Positions 1 to 10,016 of a stretch of DNA of 64,000 nucleotides are shown in pieces. Under the pieces are notes generated by a model, which saw nothing but the letters and a program-made list of their open reading frames with translations, searched no databases and was not told the DNA's origin. Every line of letters begins with the position of its first letter. Position 1 is the stretch's first letter. The translations under genes were made by a program, and so were the position numbers. This DNA comes from an uncultured Sphingomonas sp. (GTDB lineage Bacteria; Pseudomonadota; Alphaproteobacteria; Sphingomonadales; Sphingomonadaceae). The stretch lies in the NCBI RefSeq assembly GCF_936927845.1, contig NZ_CAKZHV010000069.1, positions 102,497 through 166,496 of the forward strand, given 5' to 3'.

Positions 1-2
1 CG

Positions 3-677
3 GGTGCCGACGCGATGGTGGTGTTCTCCTTCGACGCCGCCTTCGCCGCGCTGACTGCCGAGCAATTCGTCACCGAGCGGCTGGTCGATCGGCTGCGGGT
101 CGCGGGCGTCGTCACCGGCGAGGATTTCACCTTCGGCAAGGGCAAGGTCGGCGATGCGGCGGGCCTCGCCGCGTTCGGTCGTGCCTTCGGCTTCACCGCT
201 GAAACGGTCGGCGCGGTCGCGCTCGGCGGTGAGACGGTGTCTTCCACCCGCATCCGCGAGCTGCTGCGCGCCGGCGACCCTGCGGGTGCGGCGCGGCTGC
301 TCACGCGACCCTTTGCAATCGAGGGCGTGGTGCAGCACGGTGACAAGGTTGGCCGCACGATCGGCTATCCCACCGCCAACCTCGACATGGGCAAATATCT
401 TCGCCCCGCCTACGGCATCTACGCGGTGCGCGGGCGCCTCACCGACGGGCGCGTGCTGAACGGCGCCGCCAATCTCGGCATCCGCCCGCAGTTCGAGCCG
501 CCCAAGGAATTGCTCGAACCTTATTTCTTCGACTTCTCCGGCGACCTCTACGGCCAGAAACTCGAAGTCGAGCTGATCGAGTTCCTGCGTCCCGAGGCGA
601 AGTTCGACACGCTCGACGCCTTGATGGCGCAGATGGACGCCGACTGCGCGCGCGCCCGCGCGATCCTGGAGCGCTGA
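3..677 (+). CDS. ribF: Bifunctional riboflavin kinase/FAD synthetase, 5'-truncated by the window edge
   Basis: RibF phosphorylates riboflavin to FMN and adenylylates FMN to FAD in the cytoplasm. The frame is open from the first bases, so the N-terminal nucleotidyl-transferase motif lies outside the window; 224 residues are visible. The end of the FAD synthetase domain is recognisable (GEDFTFGKGKVGD, then SSTRIRELL). The riboflavin kinase domain follows, with its GRTIGYPTANL motif, the later NGAANLGIRPQF segment and the FLRPEAKFDTLDAL tail. In many alphaproteobacteria ribF directly precedes ileS-lspA. Here ileS is about 9 kb away on the opposite strand, so that grouping is broken. The next gene starts 25 bases downstream. 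Confidence 0.95.
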   Translation, partial: GADAMVVFSFDAAFAALTAEQFVTERLVDRLRVAGVVTGEDFTFGKGKVGDAAGLAAFGRAFGFTAETVGAVALGGETVSSTRIRELLRAGDPAGAARLLTRPFAIEGVVQHGDKVGRTIGYPTANLDMGKYLRPAYGIYAVRGRLTDGRVLNGAANLGIRPQFEPPKELLEPYFFDFSGDLYGQKLEVELIEFLRPEAKFDTLDALMAQMDADCARARAILER

Positions 678-702
678 CGTCGCAACATGCGTTAGGACGC
701 GC

Positions 703-2244
<1,542 letters not shown>

Positions 2245-2253
2245 GTTCAGCGC

Positions 2254-2411
2254 GCACCCTTCCCTGGAAGGGAGGGGCGGGGCGGGTAGGTTGCGTAGGC
2301 CACATCGCTGATCGGCGGCAGCGACACCGGAGAGACGTCCACATCGGCTGCTCGCGTGCGGACCGCGTCGCACCGACCCACCCCCAACCCCTTCCTTTCA
2401 GGGAGGGGAGC
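2254..2411. repeat. Pair of G/C-tract palindromic repeats in inverted orientation
   Basis: The 214-base gap between the photolyase and sseA holds a hairpin-forming block at about 2255-2289 (ccttccctggaagggagg followed by G tracts). A matching block lies in reverse orientation at about 2371-2411 (C tracts, then ccttcctttcagggaggg). The arms are imperfect inverted copies around roughly 80 bases with no convincing gene. Similar G/C-tract repeats occur inside ileS and near 42.4 kb. They resemble REP-type extragenic palindromes. Confidence 0.6.
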
Positions 2412-2458
2412 TTAAAGGACACTGCACCCCGCCACTGGCGCCGTCCCTACACCCCGCT

Positions 2459-3316
2459 ATGCTGCCCGGCATGGACCCGCTCGTCTCCACCCAGTGGCTC
2501 GCCGATCATCTGAGCGACCGTGACCTACGCGTTGCCGACGCGACCTATCACATCGACCTCCCCGGCGAGCCGAAGCGCGACGCCGCGGCCGAGTTCGCCG
2601 CGGGGCACGTGCCGGGCGCAGTATTCATGGACCTCGCCGGCTTCTCCGACCCGGACAGCCCGCTCCCCTCGACCATGCCGAACGCGGCGCGTTTCGCCAG
2701 CCGGATGGCGAAGCTCGGGCTCGGCGACGGGTTGCGGATCGTCCTCTACGACGACGCTTCGCACGTAACTGCCGGGCGCGCCTGGGTGATGCTGCGCGCG
2801 TTCGGCTTCAGCGATGTCGCGATCCTCGACGGCGGTCTGGCCAAGTGGCGCGCGGAAGGACGACCGCGGGAAACCGGCGCACACACCATCCGCCCGCGCC
2901 ACGCGACCCCGCGCGCGCAGGGCAGGAGCATCGCCGACATGGAGCAGGTACGCGCCGCGCTGAGCAGCGACACGCAGATCGTCGACGCCCGCGGCGTGGC
3001 GCGCTTCACTGGCGCTGAAGCCGACCCACGCGCGGGCGTCGCGCCCGGCCACATCCCCGGCGCGCGCAACCTGCCGTACAAGCAGGTCTTCAATCCCGAC
3101 GGTACATGGAAGCGCGGGGAGTCCTTACGCGCCGCCTTCGCCGCCGCCGGCGTCGATCCCGAACGACCGATGCTGATGACCTGCGGCTCGGGCATCACCG
3201 CAAGCATCCTCGCTTTCGCCGCGCACCTCTTGGGCCACGAGGCAGCGGTGTATGACGGCAGCTGGACCGAATGGGGGTCCGATCCCTCCACCCCCAAGGC
3301 GATCGGTGACGCATGA
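2459..3316 (+). CDS. sseA: 3-mercaptopyruvate sulfurtransferase (two-rhodanese protein)
   Basis: The enzyme transfers sulfur from 3-mercaptopyruvate to thiol or cyanide acceptors. The 285 residues form two rhodanese domains: an N-terminal non-catalytic one (VSTQWLADHL, LYDDASHVTAGRAWVML, ILDGGLAKW) and a catalytic one (IVDARGVARF, PGHIPGARNLPY). The active-site loop is CGSGITAS, with the nucleophile at about Cys242; CGSG is the mercaptopyruvate-type loop. An alternative start lies at 2471 (MDPLVSTQWL), and neither start has a clear ribosome-binding site. It overlaps metC by 4 bases (ATGA), so the two are translationally coupled, which fits a shared role in sulfur amino acid metabolism. Confidence 0.93.
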   Translation: MLPGMDPLVSTQWLADHLSDRDLRVADATYHIDLPGEPKRDAAAEFAAGHVPGAVFMDLAGFSDPDSPLPSTMPNAARFASRMAKLGLGDGLRIVLYDDASHVTAGRAWVMLRAFGFSDVAILDGGLAKWRAEGRPRETGAHTIRPRHATPRAQGRSIADMEQVRAALSSDTQIVDARGVARFTGAEADPRAGVAPGHIPGARNLPYKQVFNPDGTWKRGESLRAAFAAAGVDPERPMLMTCGSGITASILAFAAHLLGHEAAVYDGSWTEWGSDPSTPKAIGDA

Positions 3317-4506
3317 GCGACCACGAAGACCTCCGTCCCGATACGCGCGTCGTCACCGCCGGTCGCCGGCGCGAGTGGACCGCCGGGGTCGTCAACCCGC
3401 CGGTCTGGCGCGCGTCGACGATCCTCTACGACGACGTCGCGCACCTGCGCGCGAGCGGGGCGGCCGACACCCACCACCGCCTGTTCTACGGACGCCGCGG
3501 CACGCCGACGCAGTGGAGCCTCGCCGACGCGCTGACGTCGCTCGAGCCCGGCGCGGAGGGCACGTTCCTCTACCCCTCGGGCGTCGCCGCGATCGCCGCC
3601 TGCCTGATGGCGGTGCTGTCACCCGGTGACGAGCTGCTCGTGCCCGACAGCGCTTATGACCCGACGCGCTCGATGACGACCGGGCTGCTCAAGCGGTTCG
3701 GCATCGCCGCGCGTTTCTACGATCCGCTGGTGGGCGCAGGCATCGCCGATCTGATCGGCCCCACCACGCGCGCGATCTTCATGGAGTCGCCCGGCAGCCT
3801 GACCTTTGAGGTGCAGGACGTGCCTGCGATTGTCGCGGTCGCGCGCGCGCGCGGAATCGCGACGATCCTCGACAACACCTGGGCGACGCCCTTGTTCTTT
3901 CCCGCGATCGCGCACGGCGTCGATTATTCGATCCTCGCCTGCACCAAATACGTCGTCGGGCATTCGGACGTGATGCTCGGCTCGGTCACCGCCGGTCCTG
4001 GCCGCTTCGCGAGCCTTCGCGACACCAGCTTCCAGCTTGGGCAGGTCACCAGCCCCGACGACGCCTGGCTCGGTAGCCGCGGCCTGCGCACCATGTCAGT
4101 CCGACTGCGCCAGCATCAGGCGAGCGCGCTGGAGATCGCGCGCTGGCTGGACGCCCAGCCCGAGGTGTCGCGCGTCCTTCATCCCGCGCTCCCGTCCTGC
4201 CCCGGACACGAGACGTTTACGCGCGACTTCCTCGGCTCGTCGGGGCTGTTCTCGTTCGCGCTGGCGGGCGGCGACGAGCGCGCGCGCGCCGCCTTGATCG
4301 ACACGCTCGACCATTTCGGCATCGGCTACAGCTGGGGTGGGTATGAGAGTCTCGCATTGCCGGTCGACCCTGCGCGTCATCGCACCGCGACGAAGCCCGA
4401 CTTCGCCGGCCCGCTCGTCCGTTTGCAGATCGGGCTGGAGGACCCGGCCGACCTGATCGCGGATCTCGCGCGCGGGCTCGCCGCGTTCCGGACCGCGCGC
4501 GGGTGA
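3313..4506 (+). CDS. metC: Cystathionine beta-lyase (PLP-dependent trans-sulfuration enzyme)
   Basis: The enzyme cleaves cystathionine to homocysteine, pyruvate and ammonia in methionine synthesis. The 397-residue Cys/Met-metabolism PLP enzyme shows RRGTPTQWSL near the N-terminus, YPSGVAAIAACL, ESPGSLTFEVQD, ILDNTWATP, and the PLP lysine at about residue 212 in ACTKYVVGHSD. The C-terminal SWGGYESL segment is typical of the beta-lyase branch rather than the gamma-synthase branch. The start overlaps sseA and the stop overlaps the next gene (GTGA), giving a tight three-gene operon. Confidence 0.92.
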   Translation: MSDHEDLRPDTRVVTAGRRREWTAGVVNPPVWRASTILYDDVAHLRASGAADTHHRLFYGRRGTPTQWSLADALTSLEPGAEGTFLYPSGVAAIAACLMAVLSPGDELLVPDSAYDPTRSMTTGLLKRFGIAARFYDPLVGAGIADLIGPTTRAIFMESPGSLTFEVQDVPAIVAVARARGIATILDNTWATPLFFPAIAHGVDYSILACTKYVVGHSDVMLGSVTAGPGRFASLRDTSFQLGQVTSPDDAWLGSRGLRTMSVRLRQHQASALEIARWLDAQPEVSRVLHPALPSCPGHETFTRDFLGSSGLFSFALAGGDERARAALIDTLDHFGIGYSWGGYESLALPVDPARHRTATKPDFAGPLVRLQIGLEDPADLIADLARGLAAFRTARG

Positions 4507-5816
4507 GCTTCGCGACCGACTGGCTGAACGAGAACGGCATCACGCTGCCGGGCCGGTTCGACCTGCTCGAAATGGCGGTGGCGGGCGTGCTCGTCCTCGT
4601 CTCGCTGCTGCTCGGGCTCACGGCCGGGCGCGTGCTGGGGCCACGTGTCGCGGCCTGGTGGAAGGCGCGCGTCGCCAATCATGGTGAGGGATTGTGGCGC
4701 CGCATGAGCGCGATCCTGCGCCACGGCAGCGCCGCGCTGCTGCTCGCGCTGGTGCTGGTGCTGGTGTCGCATGATTGGACCGGTTGGGTAGGCCTGCCGA
4801 TCGGCATCGCGCTGGGGGCGGCGGCGGCCGCACTCGCGCACGCGGTGCTGCGCGGGCTCGGCATGCCGCGCTGGGCGACCTGGACCTTTGCGATCATCGT
4901 GTTCGTGACCTTGCTCAGCCGCGCGGTGGGTGGGCTGGAGCCGATCACCACCACGCTCGACGCGGTCGGGTTCAACGTCGGCCGCCGGCGGCTGTCGCTG
5001 CTCGCGTTGATCTACATCCTGGTCACCGCGATCGTCATCTTCGCGGGCGTCCGGCTCGCCAACCGCGTCGTCACGCACACGATCGGCGAGGCGCGGTCGC
5101 TCGATGCGACGCAGAAGCTGCTCGCGCAGAAGCTGGCGAGCATCGGCATCGTGGTGGCAGCCTTTTTCTTTGGCATCGACTTTGCCGGGATCGACCTCAC
5201 CGCCTTTGCCTTTTTCTCGGGCGCGATGGGGCTGGCGGTCGGGTTCGGGTTGCAGAAAACGGTTGGCAATCTGATCGCAGGCATCATCCTGCTGATGGAC
5301 CGATCGATCAAGCCGGGCGACGTGATCGTCGTCGGCGACAGTTTCGGCTGGGTCAACAAGATCGGCGTGCGCGCGGTCAGCGTGGTGACGCGCGACGGCA
5401 AGGAGCACCTGATCCCGAACGAGAATCTGATGACGCAGGAGGTGGAGAACTGGTCCTTCACCGACCGCAACGTGCGCGTCCGCATCCCGGTCAGCGTCGC
5501 TTATTCGTGCGACCTGAAACTCGCGCAGTCGCTGATGTTAAAGGCCGCGGCCGACAGCCCGCGCGTGCTGACCAGCCCGAAGCCCAACGTCTGGCTGACC
5601 GCGTTCGGCAACGACGGGGTCGAGCACGAGATCCTCGCCTGGATCAGCGATCCCGAGAGCGGCGTCGGCAACGTCCGCTCGGACGTGCTCAACCGCTTGT
5701 GGGTATTGTTCAAGGATGCCGGGATCGAGATTCCGTTCGCGCAGCGCGACGTCTACGTCCGCGCCTGGCCGAAGGAAGCGCGGCAGGGCAGCGAGGGCGA
5801 AGTGTCCGGCGCGTGA
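4503..5816 (+). CDS. Small-conductance mechanosensitive channel (MscS family)
   Basis: This 437-residue inner-membrane protein begins at a GTG that overlaps the metC stop by 4 bases. The first 250 residues contain several hydrophobic segments. The pore-lining helix is recognisable as the glycine/alanine-rich FFSGAMGLAVGFGLQKTVGNLIAG, split here by FGLQ. The beta domain follows (DRSIKPGDVIVVGDSFGWV, then VRAVSVVTRDGKEHLIPNENLM), then the alpha/beta cytoplasmic domain (ENWSFTDRNVRV, PKPNVWLTAFGNDGVEHEI). Members open under membrane tension to release solutes during osmotic downshock. Placement behind metC looks like operon convenience rather than pathway linkage. Confidence 0.92.
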   Translation: MSFATDWLNENGITLPGRFDLLEMAVAGVLVLVSLLLGLTAGRVLGPRVAAWWKARVANHGEGLWRRMSAILRHGSAALLLALVLVLVSHDWTGWVGLPIGIALGAAAAALAHAVLRGLGMPRWATWTFAIIVFVTLLSRAVGGLEPITTTLDAVGFNVGRRRLSLLALIYILVTAIVIFAGVRLANRVVTHTIGEARSLDATQKLLAQKLASIGIVVAAFFFGIDFAGIDLTAFAFFSGAMGLAVGFGLQKTVGNLIAGIILLMDRSIKPGDVIVVGDSFGWVNKIGVRAVSVVTRDGKEHLIPNENLMTQEVENWSFTDRNVRVRIPVSVAYSCDLKLAQSLMLKAAADSPRVLTSPKPNVWLTAFGNDGVEHEILAWISDPESGVGNVRSDVLNRLWVLFKDAGIEIPFAQRDVYVRAWPKEARQGSEGEVSGA

Positions 5817-5850
5817 TTGCGAGCGCGGTTCGCGACCAATCCGCCTTACC

Positions 5851-5933
5851 GTCATCCCGGACTTGATCCGGGATCCCGCTGCCTTCTCCTGCCGTTCCCG
5901 AGAAGCGGGACCCCGGATCAAGTCCGGGGTGAC
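5851..5933. repeat. Dispersed palindromic repeat (gtcatcccggacttgatccg type), complete copy
   Basis: Two inverted arms, gtcatcccggacttgatccg at 5851-5870 and its near-complement ccccggatcaagtccggggt at 5911-5930, flank a 40-base centre. The same architecture recurs at 23472-23553, and half copies occur near 46.9 kb and 56.0 kb. It sits in the gap between mscS and the DUF3035 lipoprotein gene, which converge on it. This is a typical intergenic REP/BIME-like element of sphingomonads. Confidence 0.85.
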
Positions 5934-5957
5934 GGAGGTCAGTGGGTCAACGTGGCC

Positions 5958-6434
5958 TTACGGCTGCGGCGTTGGCGTGGCGGCGGGGGAGGGCGTAGTC
6001 GCCTGCGTTGCGCCCGCGTTGGCGCCACCCGCGACCGCGCGCGCGCCCTGGCCGTCACCCTGTGGCGCGGCGATGATGTCGCGCGTGGTCTGGCCCTTGT
6101 CGATCACGTTGGTCTGCGGATCGCCGACCGCACTGCGAATGCCGGGCTGCGCCACGTCGCCGCCGGCCTGATCGACGACACCCGCCTCGGCCTGGCTGCG
6201 CGGTGCGGGGGTGCCGAACAGCGCCTCCAGCGTCTGGCCCTGCGTGTTCGTCCCCTGCGTGCGCGCGGCGCCCGGCTGTGGCGGGACCAGCGAGAAATCG
6301 GGCGGGATCACCAGCGGCGCCTGGCGCGCCACCGCGAACTCGTCGGGCCGTGCGCGGTCGTACCCACGCTTGCCGCACGCCGACAGCGACGCCACCGTGG
6401 CGAGTGCGACGCCCACCACCACCAACTTACGCAT
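5958..6434 (-). CDS. DUF3035 outer-membrane lipoprotein
   Basis: The 158-residue product starts MRKLVVVGVALATVASLSAC, a signal peptide ending in a lipobox (LSAC), so it should be a lipoprotein. The mature part begins GKRGYDRARPDEFAV, followed by a proline-rich stretch (VIPPDFSLVPPQPGA), the DUF3035 hallmark. The tail is low-complexity Ala/Gly/Pro. DUF3035 genes sit downstream of lspA in many alphaproteobacteria, as here, where it overlaps lspA by 8 bases. From memory, an RPDEF motif near the N-terminus is shared with BamF-like lipoproteins of the beta-barrel assembly complex; a role there is inference. Confidence 0.85.
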   Translation of the reverse strand: MRKLVVVGVALATVASLSACGKRGYDRARPDEFAVARQAPLVIPPDFSLVPPQPGAARTQGTNTQGQTLEALFGTPAPRSQAEAGVVDQAGGDVAQPGIRSAVGDPQTNVIDKGQTTRDIIAAPQGDGQGARAVAGGANAGATQATTPSPAATPTPQP

Positions 6435-6948
6435 GTACGTTCTCCGAGGAATTCGCGATCTCGCCCGGCTTGTCGCGGATCACGAGCGCGCGCACCAGCA
6501 GAATCAGCACGCCGATCGTAATCGCCGCGTCGGCGACGTTGAAGACGAGGAACGGCCGCCATTCACCGAAATGCAGATCGGCGAAATCGACCACATAGCC
6601 CAGCCGCACGCGATCGAGGATGTTGCCGATCGCGCCACCCAGCACCAGCCCGAGCGCCAGTTGGTCGCCGCGCTTGGGTTCGCGCCACATCCACACCGCG
6701 ACCGCGATCGCGATCGCGGCCGTGAACGCGACCAGTACCCAGCGCATCGTCGCCGTCTCCGCGCGCAGCAGCCCAAGCGACACGCCGTTGTTCTTCACGA
6801 AGCGCAGGTCGAAGATCGGCAGCAGCGTACGCGACGCGTTCAGATAATCGAGGCCCAGCGGCCCGGTGACGAGCCACTTCACCAGTTGATCCACGACCAG
6901 CACGACCGCGGCGAGCAGCAGCCCGGCGCGGGGCGTCACCCGCGTCAT
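6427..6948 (-). CDS. lspA: Lipoprotein signal peptidase (signal peptidase II)
   Basis: LspA removes signal peptides from diacylglyceryl-modified prolipoproteins in the inner membrane. The 173-residue protein has four hydrophobic segments. Both catalytic aspartate regions are visible: GGAIGNILDRV with VVDFADLHFG, and VFNVADAAITIG. The start codon overlaps the ileS stop by 4 bases (ATGA) and the 3' end overlaps the DUF3035 lipoprotein gene. Its neighbour is thus both co-transcribed with it and a likely substrate. Confidence 0.95.
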   Translation of the reverse strand: MTRVTPRAGLLLAAVVLVVDQLVKWLVTGPLGLDYLNASRTLLPIFDLRFVKNNGVSLGLLRAETATMRWVLVAFTAAIAIAVAVWMWREPKRGDQLALGLVLGGAIGNILDRVRLGYVVDFADLHFGEWRPFLVFNVADAAITIGVLILLVRALVIRDKPGEIANSSENVHA

Positions 6949-9932
6949 GCCGCCACCTCAGCCACCACGTCCTCGCACCGCGCGCACAGATCACCATCCT
7001 CGCGCACCTCGGGCAGGTGCCGCCAGCAGCGCCCGCACTTATGGTAATCGGTCCGCGCGACGTCGACCGTGCCGGCCTCGCTCACCTTCGCGACGATAAA
7101 CACCTCGGCGAGCGCGTCGGCGGGCAGCGGCGCCTCGGGCACCGTAACCTCGGCCTCCAGGCTCGATCGCACCGTCTTCTCGCGCCTGAGCGGCTCGATC
7201 GCCTCGGTGACGCGCTCGCGAAGCTTGCGCACCTCATGCCAGCGCTGCGCAATGTCCTCGGCCGCCTGCTCGGGCAACTCGGGCCATTCGAGCAGGTGAA
7301 CCGACGTGTCGGCTTGCGCGAAGCGCGCCTGCCATACCTCCTCGGCGGTGAACACCAGCACCGGCGCGGCATAGCGCACCAAAGCGTGGAATAGCGTGTC
7401 GAGCACCGTCCGGTACGCGCGGCGTTTTACGTCGGTGGGCGCGTCGCAGTAGAGCGAGTCCTTGCGCACGTCGAAGAAGAACGCCGACAGATCCTCGTTG
7501 CAGAAGTCGGTCAGCGCGCGCGTGTAGCGGTTGAACTCGAACGCGTCCGCCGCGCTGCGCAGCTCCAGGTCGAGCTTGTGGAGCAGGTGGAGCACGTAGC
7601 GCTCCAATTCGGGCATGTCCGCCACCGCGACCCGCTCGTCCTCGCCGAATCCGTCGAGCGCGCCGAGCAGGTAGCGGAACGTGTTGCGCAGCTTGCGGTA
7701 CGCGTCGGACGCGGTCGCCAGCACTTCCTTGCCGATGCGGATGTCGTCGAAATAATCGGTCGACACCGCCCACAGCCGCAGGATGTCGGCGCCGCTCTCA
7801 CCGATGATCTTCAACGGATCGACGACGTTGCCGAGCGACTTGGACATCTTGCGCCCCTTGCCGTCGAGCGCGAAGCCGTGCGTCAGAACCGCGTCATACG
7901 GCGCGCGCCCGCGCGTGCCGCAGCTCTCCAGCAGCGACGACTGGAACCAGCCGCGATGCTGGTCCGATCCCTCGACGTACAGGTTCGCGCGCGTCCCCTC
8001 GCCGTAGCGCGCCTCGACGACGAAGGCGTGGGTCGAACCTGAATCGAACCACACATCAAGGATGTCGTTGACGGGCTCGTAATCGGCCAAATCGTACTGG
8101 TCACCGAGCAGCGTCTGGTGGTCGGCGGTGAACCACGCGTCCGCGCCGCCCGCCTTGAAGGCGTCGAGGATGCGCGCGTTCACTTGCCCGTCGGCGAGGT
8201 ACTGGCCGCTCGCGCGGTGGACGTAGAGCGCGATCGGCACCCCCCAGGCGCGCTGGCGCGAGATCACCCAGTCGGGGCGCCCCTCGACCATCGCGGTGAT
8301 CCGGTTCTCGGCCCGCGCCGGCACCCACCGTGTCCGCGCGATCGCGTCGAGCGCGAGGTTGCGTAGCGTAGGGGCGTTGTCGCCCTCAAAGCCCTCTCGC
8401 CCCTGGGGAGAGGGTTGGGAGAGGGGCTGCCCCGCACGGTCCGCCTGATCCTGCTCCCCCGCGATCCCCGCCGCACGCGCCTGACCCGCGGCCCACGGCT
8501 CGCTTTGCGAGCCGATCTCCGCGGCGCGATCTGCCCCCGGCAGATCGCCGACGCCGCTACGATCCATCGGGATGAACCATTGCGGCGTCGCGCGCTGGAT
8601 CACCTTCGCCTTCGACCTCCACGAATGCGGGTAGCTGTGCTTGAAGTCGTCCGAGGCGGCCAGCAGCGCTCCCGCCTCGCGCAGGTCGGCGCAGATTGGG
8701 CCCTCGGCGGAGACGAACTTCTTGTTGATGACGCTGCCCTGGCCGCCCAGCCACGCCCAATCCGCGCGGTAAAAGCCCGCACCGTCGACCGCGAACACCG
8801 GCTCGATCCCGTATTGCTTGCACAGCAGGAAGTCGTCCTCGCCGTGGTCGGGCGCCATGTGGACGAGGCCCGTACCGGCGTCGGTCGTCACGAAGTCGCC
8901 CGGCAACAATGGTCGCGGCTTGGCGAAGAACCCGCCGAGGTGATGCATCGGGTGGCGGGCGAGCGCGCCTTCGAGTTGCGAACCTGAGACCTGTCGATCA
9001 GCGATCTTCTGCAGATCGGAAACGTCATCGTCGACTGAGTCTGGAACTGTCGTTAGACTTAGCCCTGAGCGCTGCTCGAATTGCTCCTTCAGATCGAAAG
9101 CTAGCAGGAAGCGGCGTCCGTTTTCATCTTGGAAGACGTGGTAATGTACGTCTTTCCCATACGCCAACGCCTGGTTTACCGGGATCGTCCACGGCGTCGT
9201 GGTCCAGATCACCGCGTGCGCGCCGATCAGCTCGGGCGCGTTCGGCGCGTCGGTGATCTCGAACGCCACGTCGATCTGCGTCGATACCACGTCCTCATAT
9301 TCGACCTCGGCCTCGGCGAGTGCGGTCTTCTCGACCGGGCTCCACATCACCGGCTTCGCGCCGCGGTAGAGCTGACCGCTCTCGGCGAACTTCAAGAGCT
9401 CGCCCGCGATCGTCGCCTCGGCCTCGTACTTCATCGTCAAATACGGGTCGGCCCAGTCGCCCATCACGCCCAGCCGCTGGAACTCGTCTGCCTGCACCGC
9501 GACCCATTTGTCGGCATAGGCGCGGCATTCGGCGCGGAACTGGTCAACCGGGACCTGGTCCTTGTCGAGCTTCTTCGCGCGATAGGCTTCCTCGACCTTC
9601 CACTCGATCGGCAAACCGTGGCAGTCCCAGCCCGGCACGTAGGGCGCGTCGTAACCCATCAGCGATCGGCTGCGGACGATCACGTCCTTCAGCACCTTGT
9701 TCATCGCATGGCCCATGTGGATGTCGCCGTTGGCGTAGGGCGGGCCGTCGTGCAGGATCCAGCGCTCGCGCCCGGCACGCTCGCTGCGTAGCCGGTCGTA
9801 CAGCCCCATCTGCTGCCATCGCGCCAGGATCGCGGGTTCTTTTTGCGCGAGTCCTGCCTTCATCGGAAAGTCGGTCTTCGGCAGGAAGACGGTGTGACGC
9901 CAGTCGCGTTTGGTGTCGGGGTGGTCGGTCAT
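6945..9932 (-). CDS. ileS: Isoleucyl-tRNA synthetase with a repeat-derived internal insertion
   Basis: IleRS charges tRNA-Ile and edits valine. The start chosen is the ATG giving MTDHPDTKRDW; the frame stays open further upstream only because it runs antisense through queF. The 995 residues include the HIGH-type motif HMGH (72-75), the editing domain (VIWTTTPWTIP), KMSKS near residue 690 and a C-terminal zinc module with two CxxC pairs (CGRC, CARC). Residues 458-521 (DNA 8370-8561) are a 64-residue segment between WFIPMD and TLRNLALDAI, where relatives as I recall them have a much shorter linker. It includes QPLSQPSPQGREGF, the translation of a palindromic repeat. The frame is kept, so the protein is probably functional. 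Confidence 0.96.
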   Translation of the reverse strand: MTDHPDTKRDWRHTVFLPKTDFPMKAGLAQKEPAILARWQQMGLYDRLRSERAGRERWILHDGPPYANGDIHMGHAMNKVLKDVIVRSRSLMGYDAPYVPGWDCHGLPIEWKVEEAYRAKKLDKDQVPVDQFRAECRAYADKWVAVQADEFQRLGVMGDWADPYLTMKYEAEATIAGELLKFAESGQLYRGAKPVMWSPVEKTALAEAEVEYEDVVSTQIDVAFEITDAPNAPELIGAHAVIWTTTPWTIPVNQALAYGKDVHYHVFQDENGRRFLLAFDLKEQFEQRSGLSLTTVPDSVDDDVSDLQKIADRQVSGSQLEGALARHPMHHLGGFFAKPRPLLPGDFVTTDAGTGLVHMAPDHGEDDFLLCKQYGIEPVFAVDGAGFYRADWAWLGGQGSVINKKFVSAEGPICADLREAGALLAASDDFKHSYPHSWRSKAKVIQRATPQWFIPMDRSGVGDLPGADRAAEIGSQSEPWAAGQARAAGIAGEQDQADRAGQPLSQPSPQGREGFEGDNAPTLRNLALDAIARTRWVPARAENRITAMVEGRPDWVISRQRAWGVPIALYVHRASGQYLADGQVNARILDAFKAGGADAWFTADHQTLLGDQYDLADYEPVNDILDVWFDSGSTHAFVVEARYGEGTRANLYVEGSDQHRGWFQSSLLESCGTRGRAPYDAVLTHGFALDGKGRKMSKSLGNVVDPLKIIGESGADILRLWAVSTDYFDDIRIGKEVLATASDAYRKLRNTFRYLLGALDGFGEDERVAVADMPELERYVLHLLHKLDLELRSAADAFEFNRYTRALTDFCNEDLSAFFFDVRKDSLYCDAPTDVKRRAYRTVLDTLFHALVRYAAPVLVFTAEEVWQARFAQADTSVHLLEWPELPEQAAEDIAQRWHEVRKLRERVTEAIEPLRREKTVRSSLEAEVTVPEAPLPADALAEVFIVAKVSEAGTVDVARTDYHKCGRCWRHLPEVREDGDLCARCEDVVAEVAA
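8370..8561. repeat. Palindromic repeats inserted in-frame within ileS
   Basis: This 192-base in-frame stretch contains two palindromes. One is gccctctcgcccctggggag with agggttgggagaggggc (8391-8427), of the same G/C-tract type as the intergenic repeats near 2.3 and 42.4 kb. The other is a perfect 8-bp stem, cggctcgc-ttt-gcgagccg (8496-8514). Both are translated as part of IleRS. The arrangement recalls protein-coding palindromic elements such as the Rickettsia RPE families. Confidence 0.6.
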
Positions 9933-10016
9933 GATCGGGGTGCGCCTTAGCGCGGGCGCGCGTCCGAAACAAACCGGCAGGTGACGCCGGCGCCGGCGGC
10001 TCCTATCTGCCTGCGC

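Noticed and set aside
4377..5408. 343-codon minus-strand frame over mscS
   Set aside because: It is antisense to a clear MscS channel, and the product is an unnatural Asp/Arg/His/Gln-rich chain.
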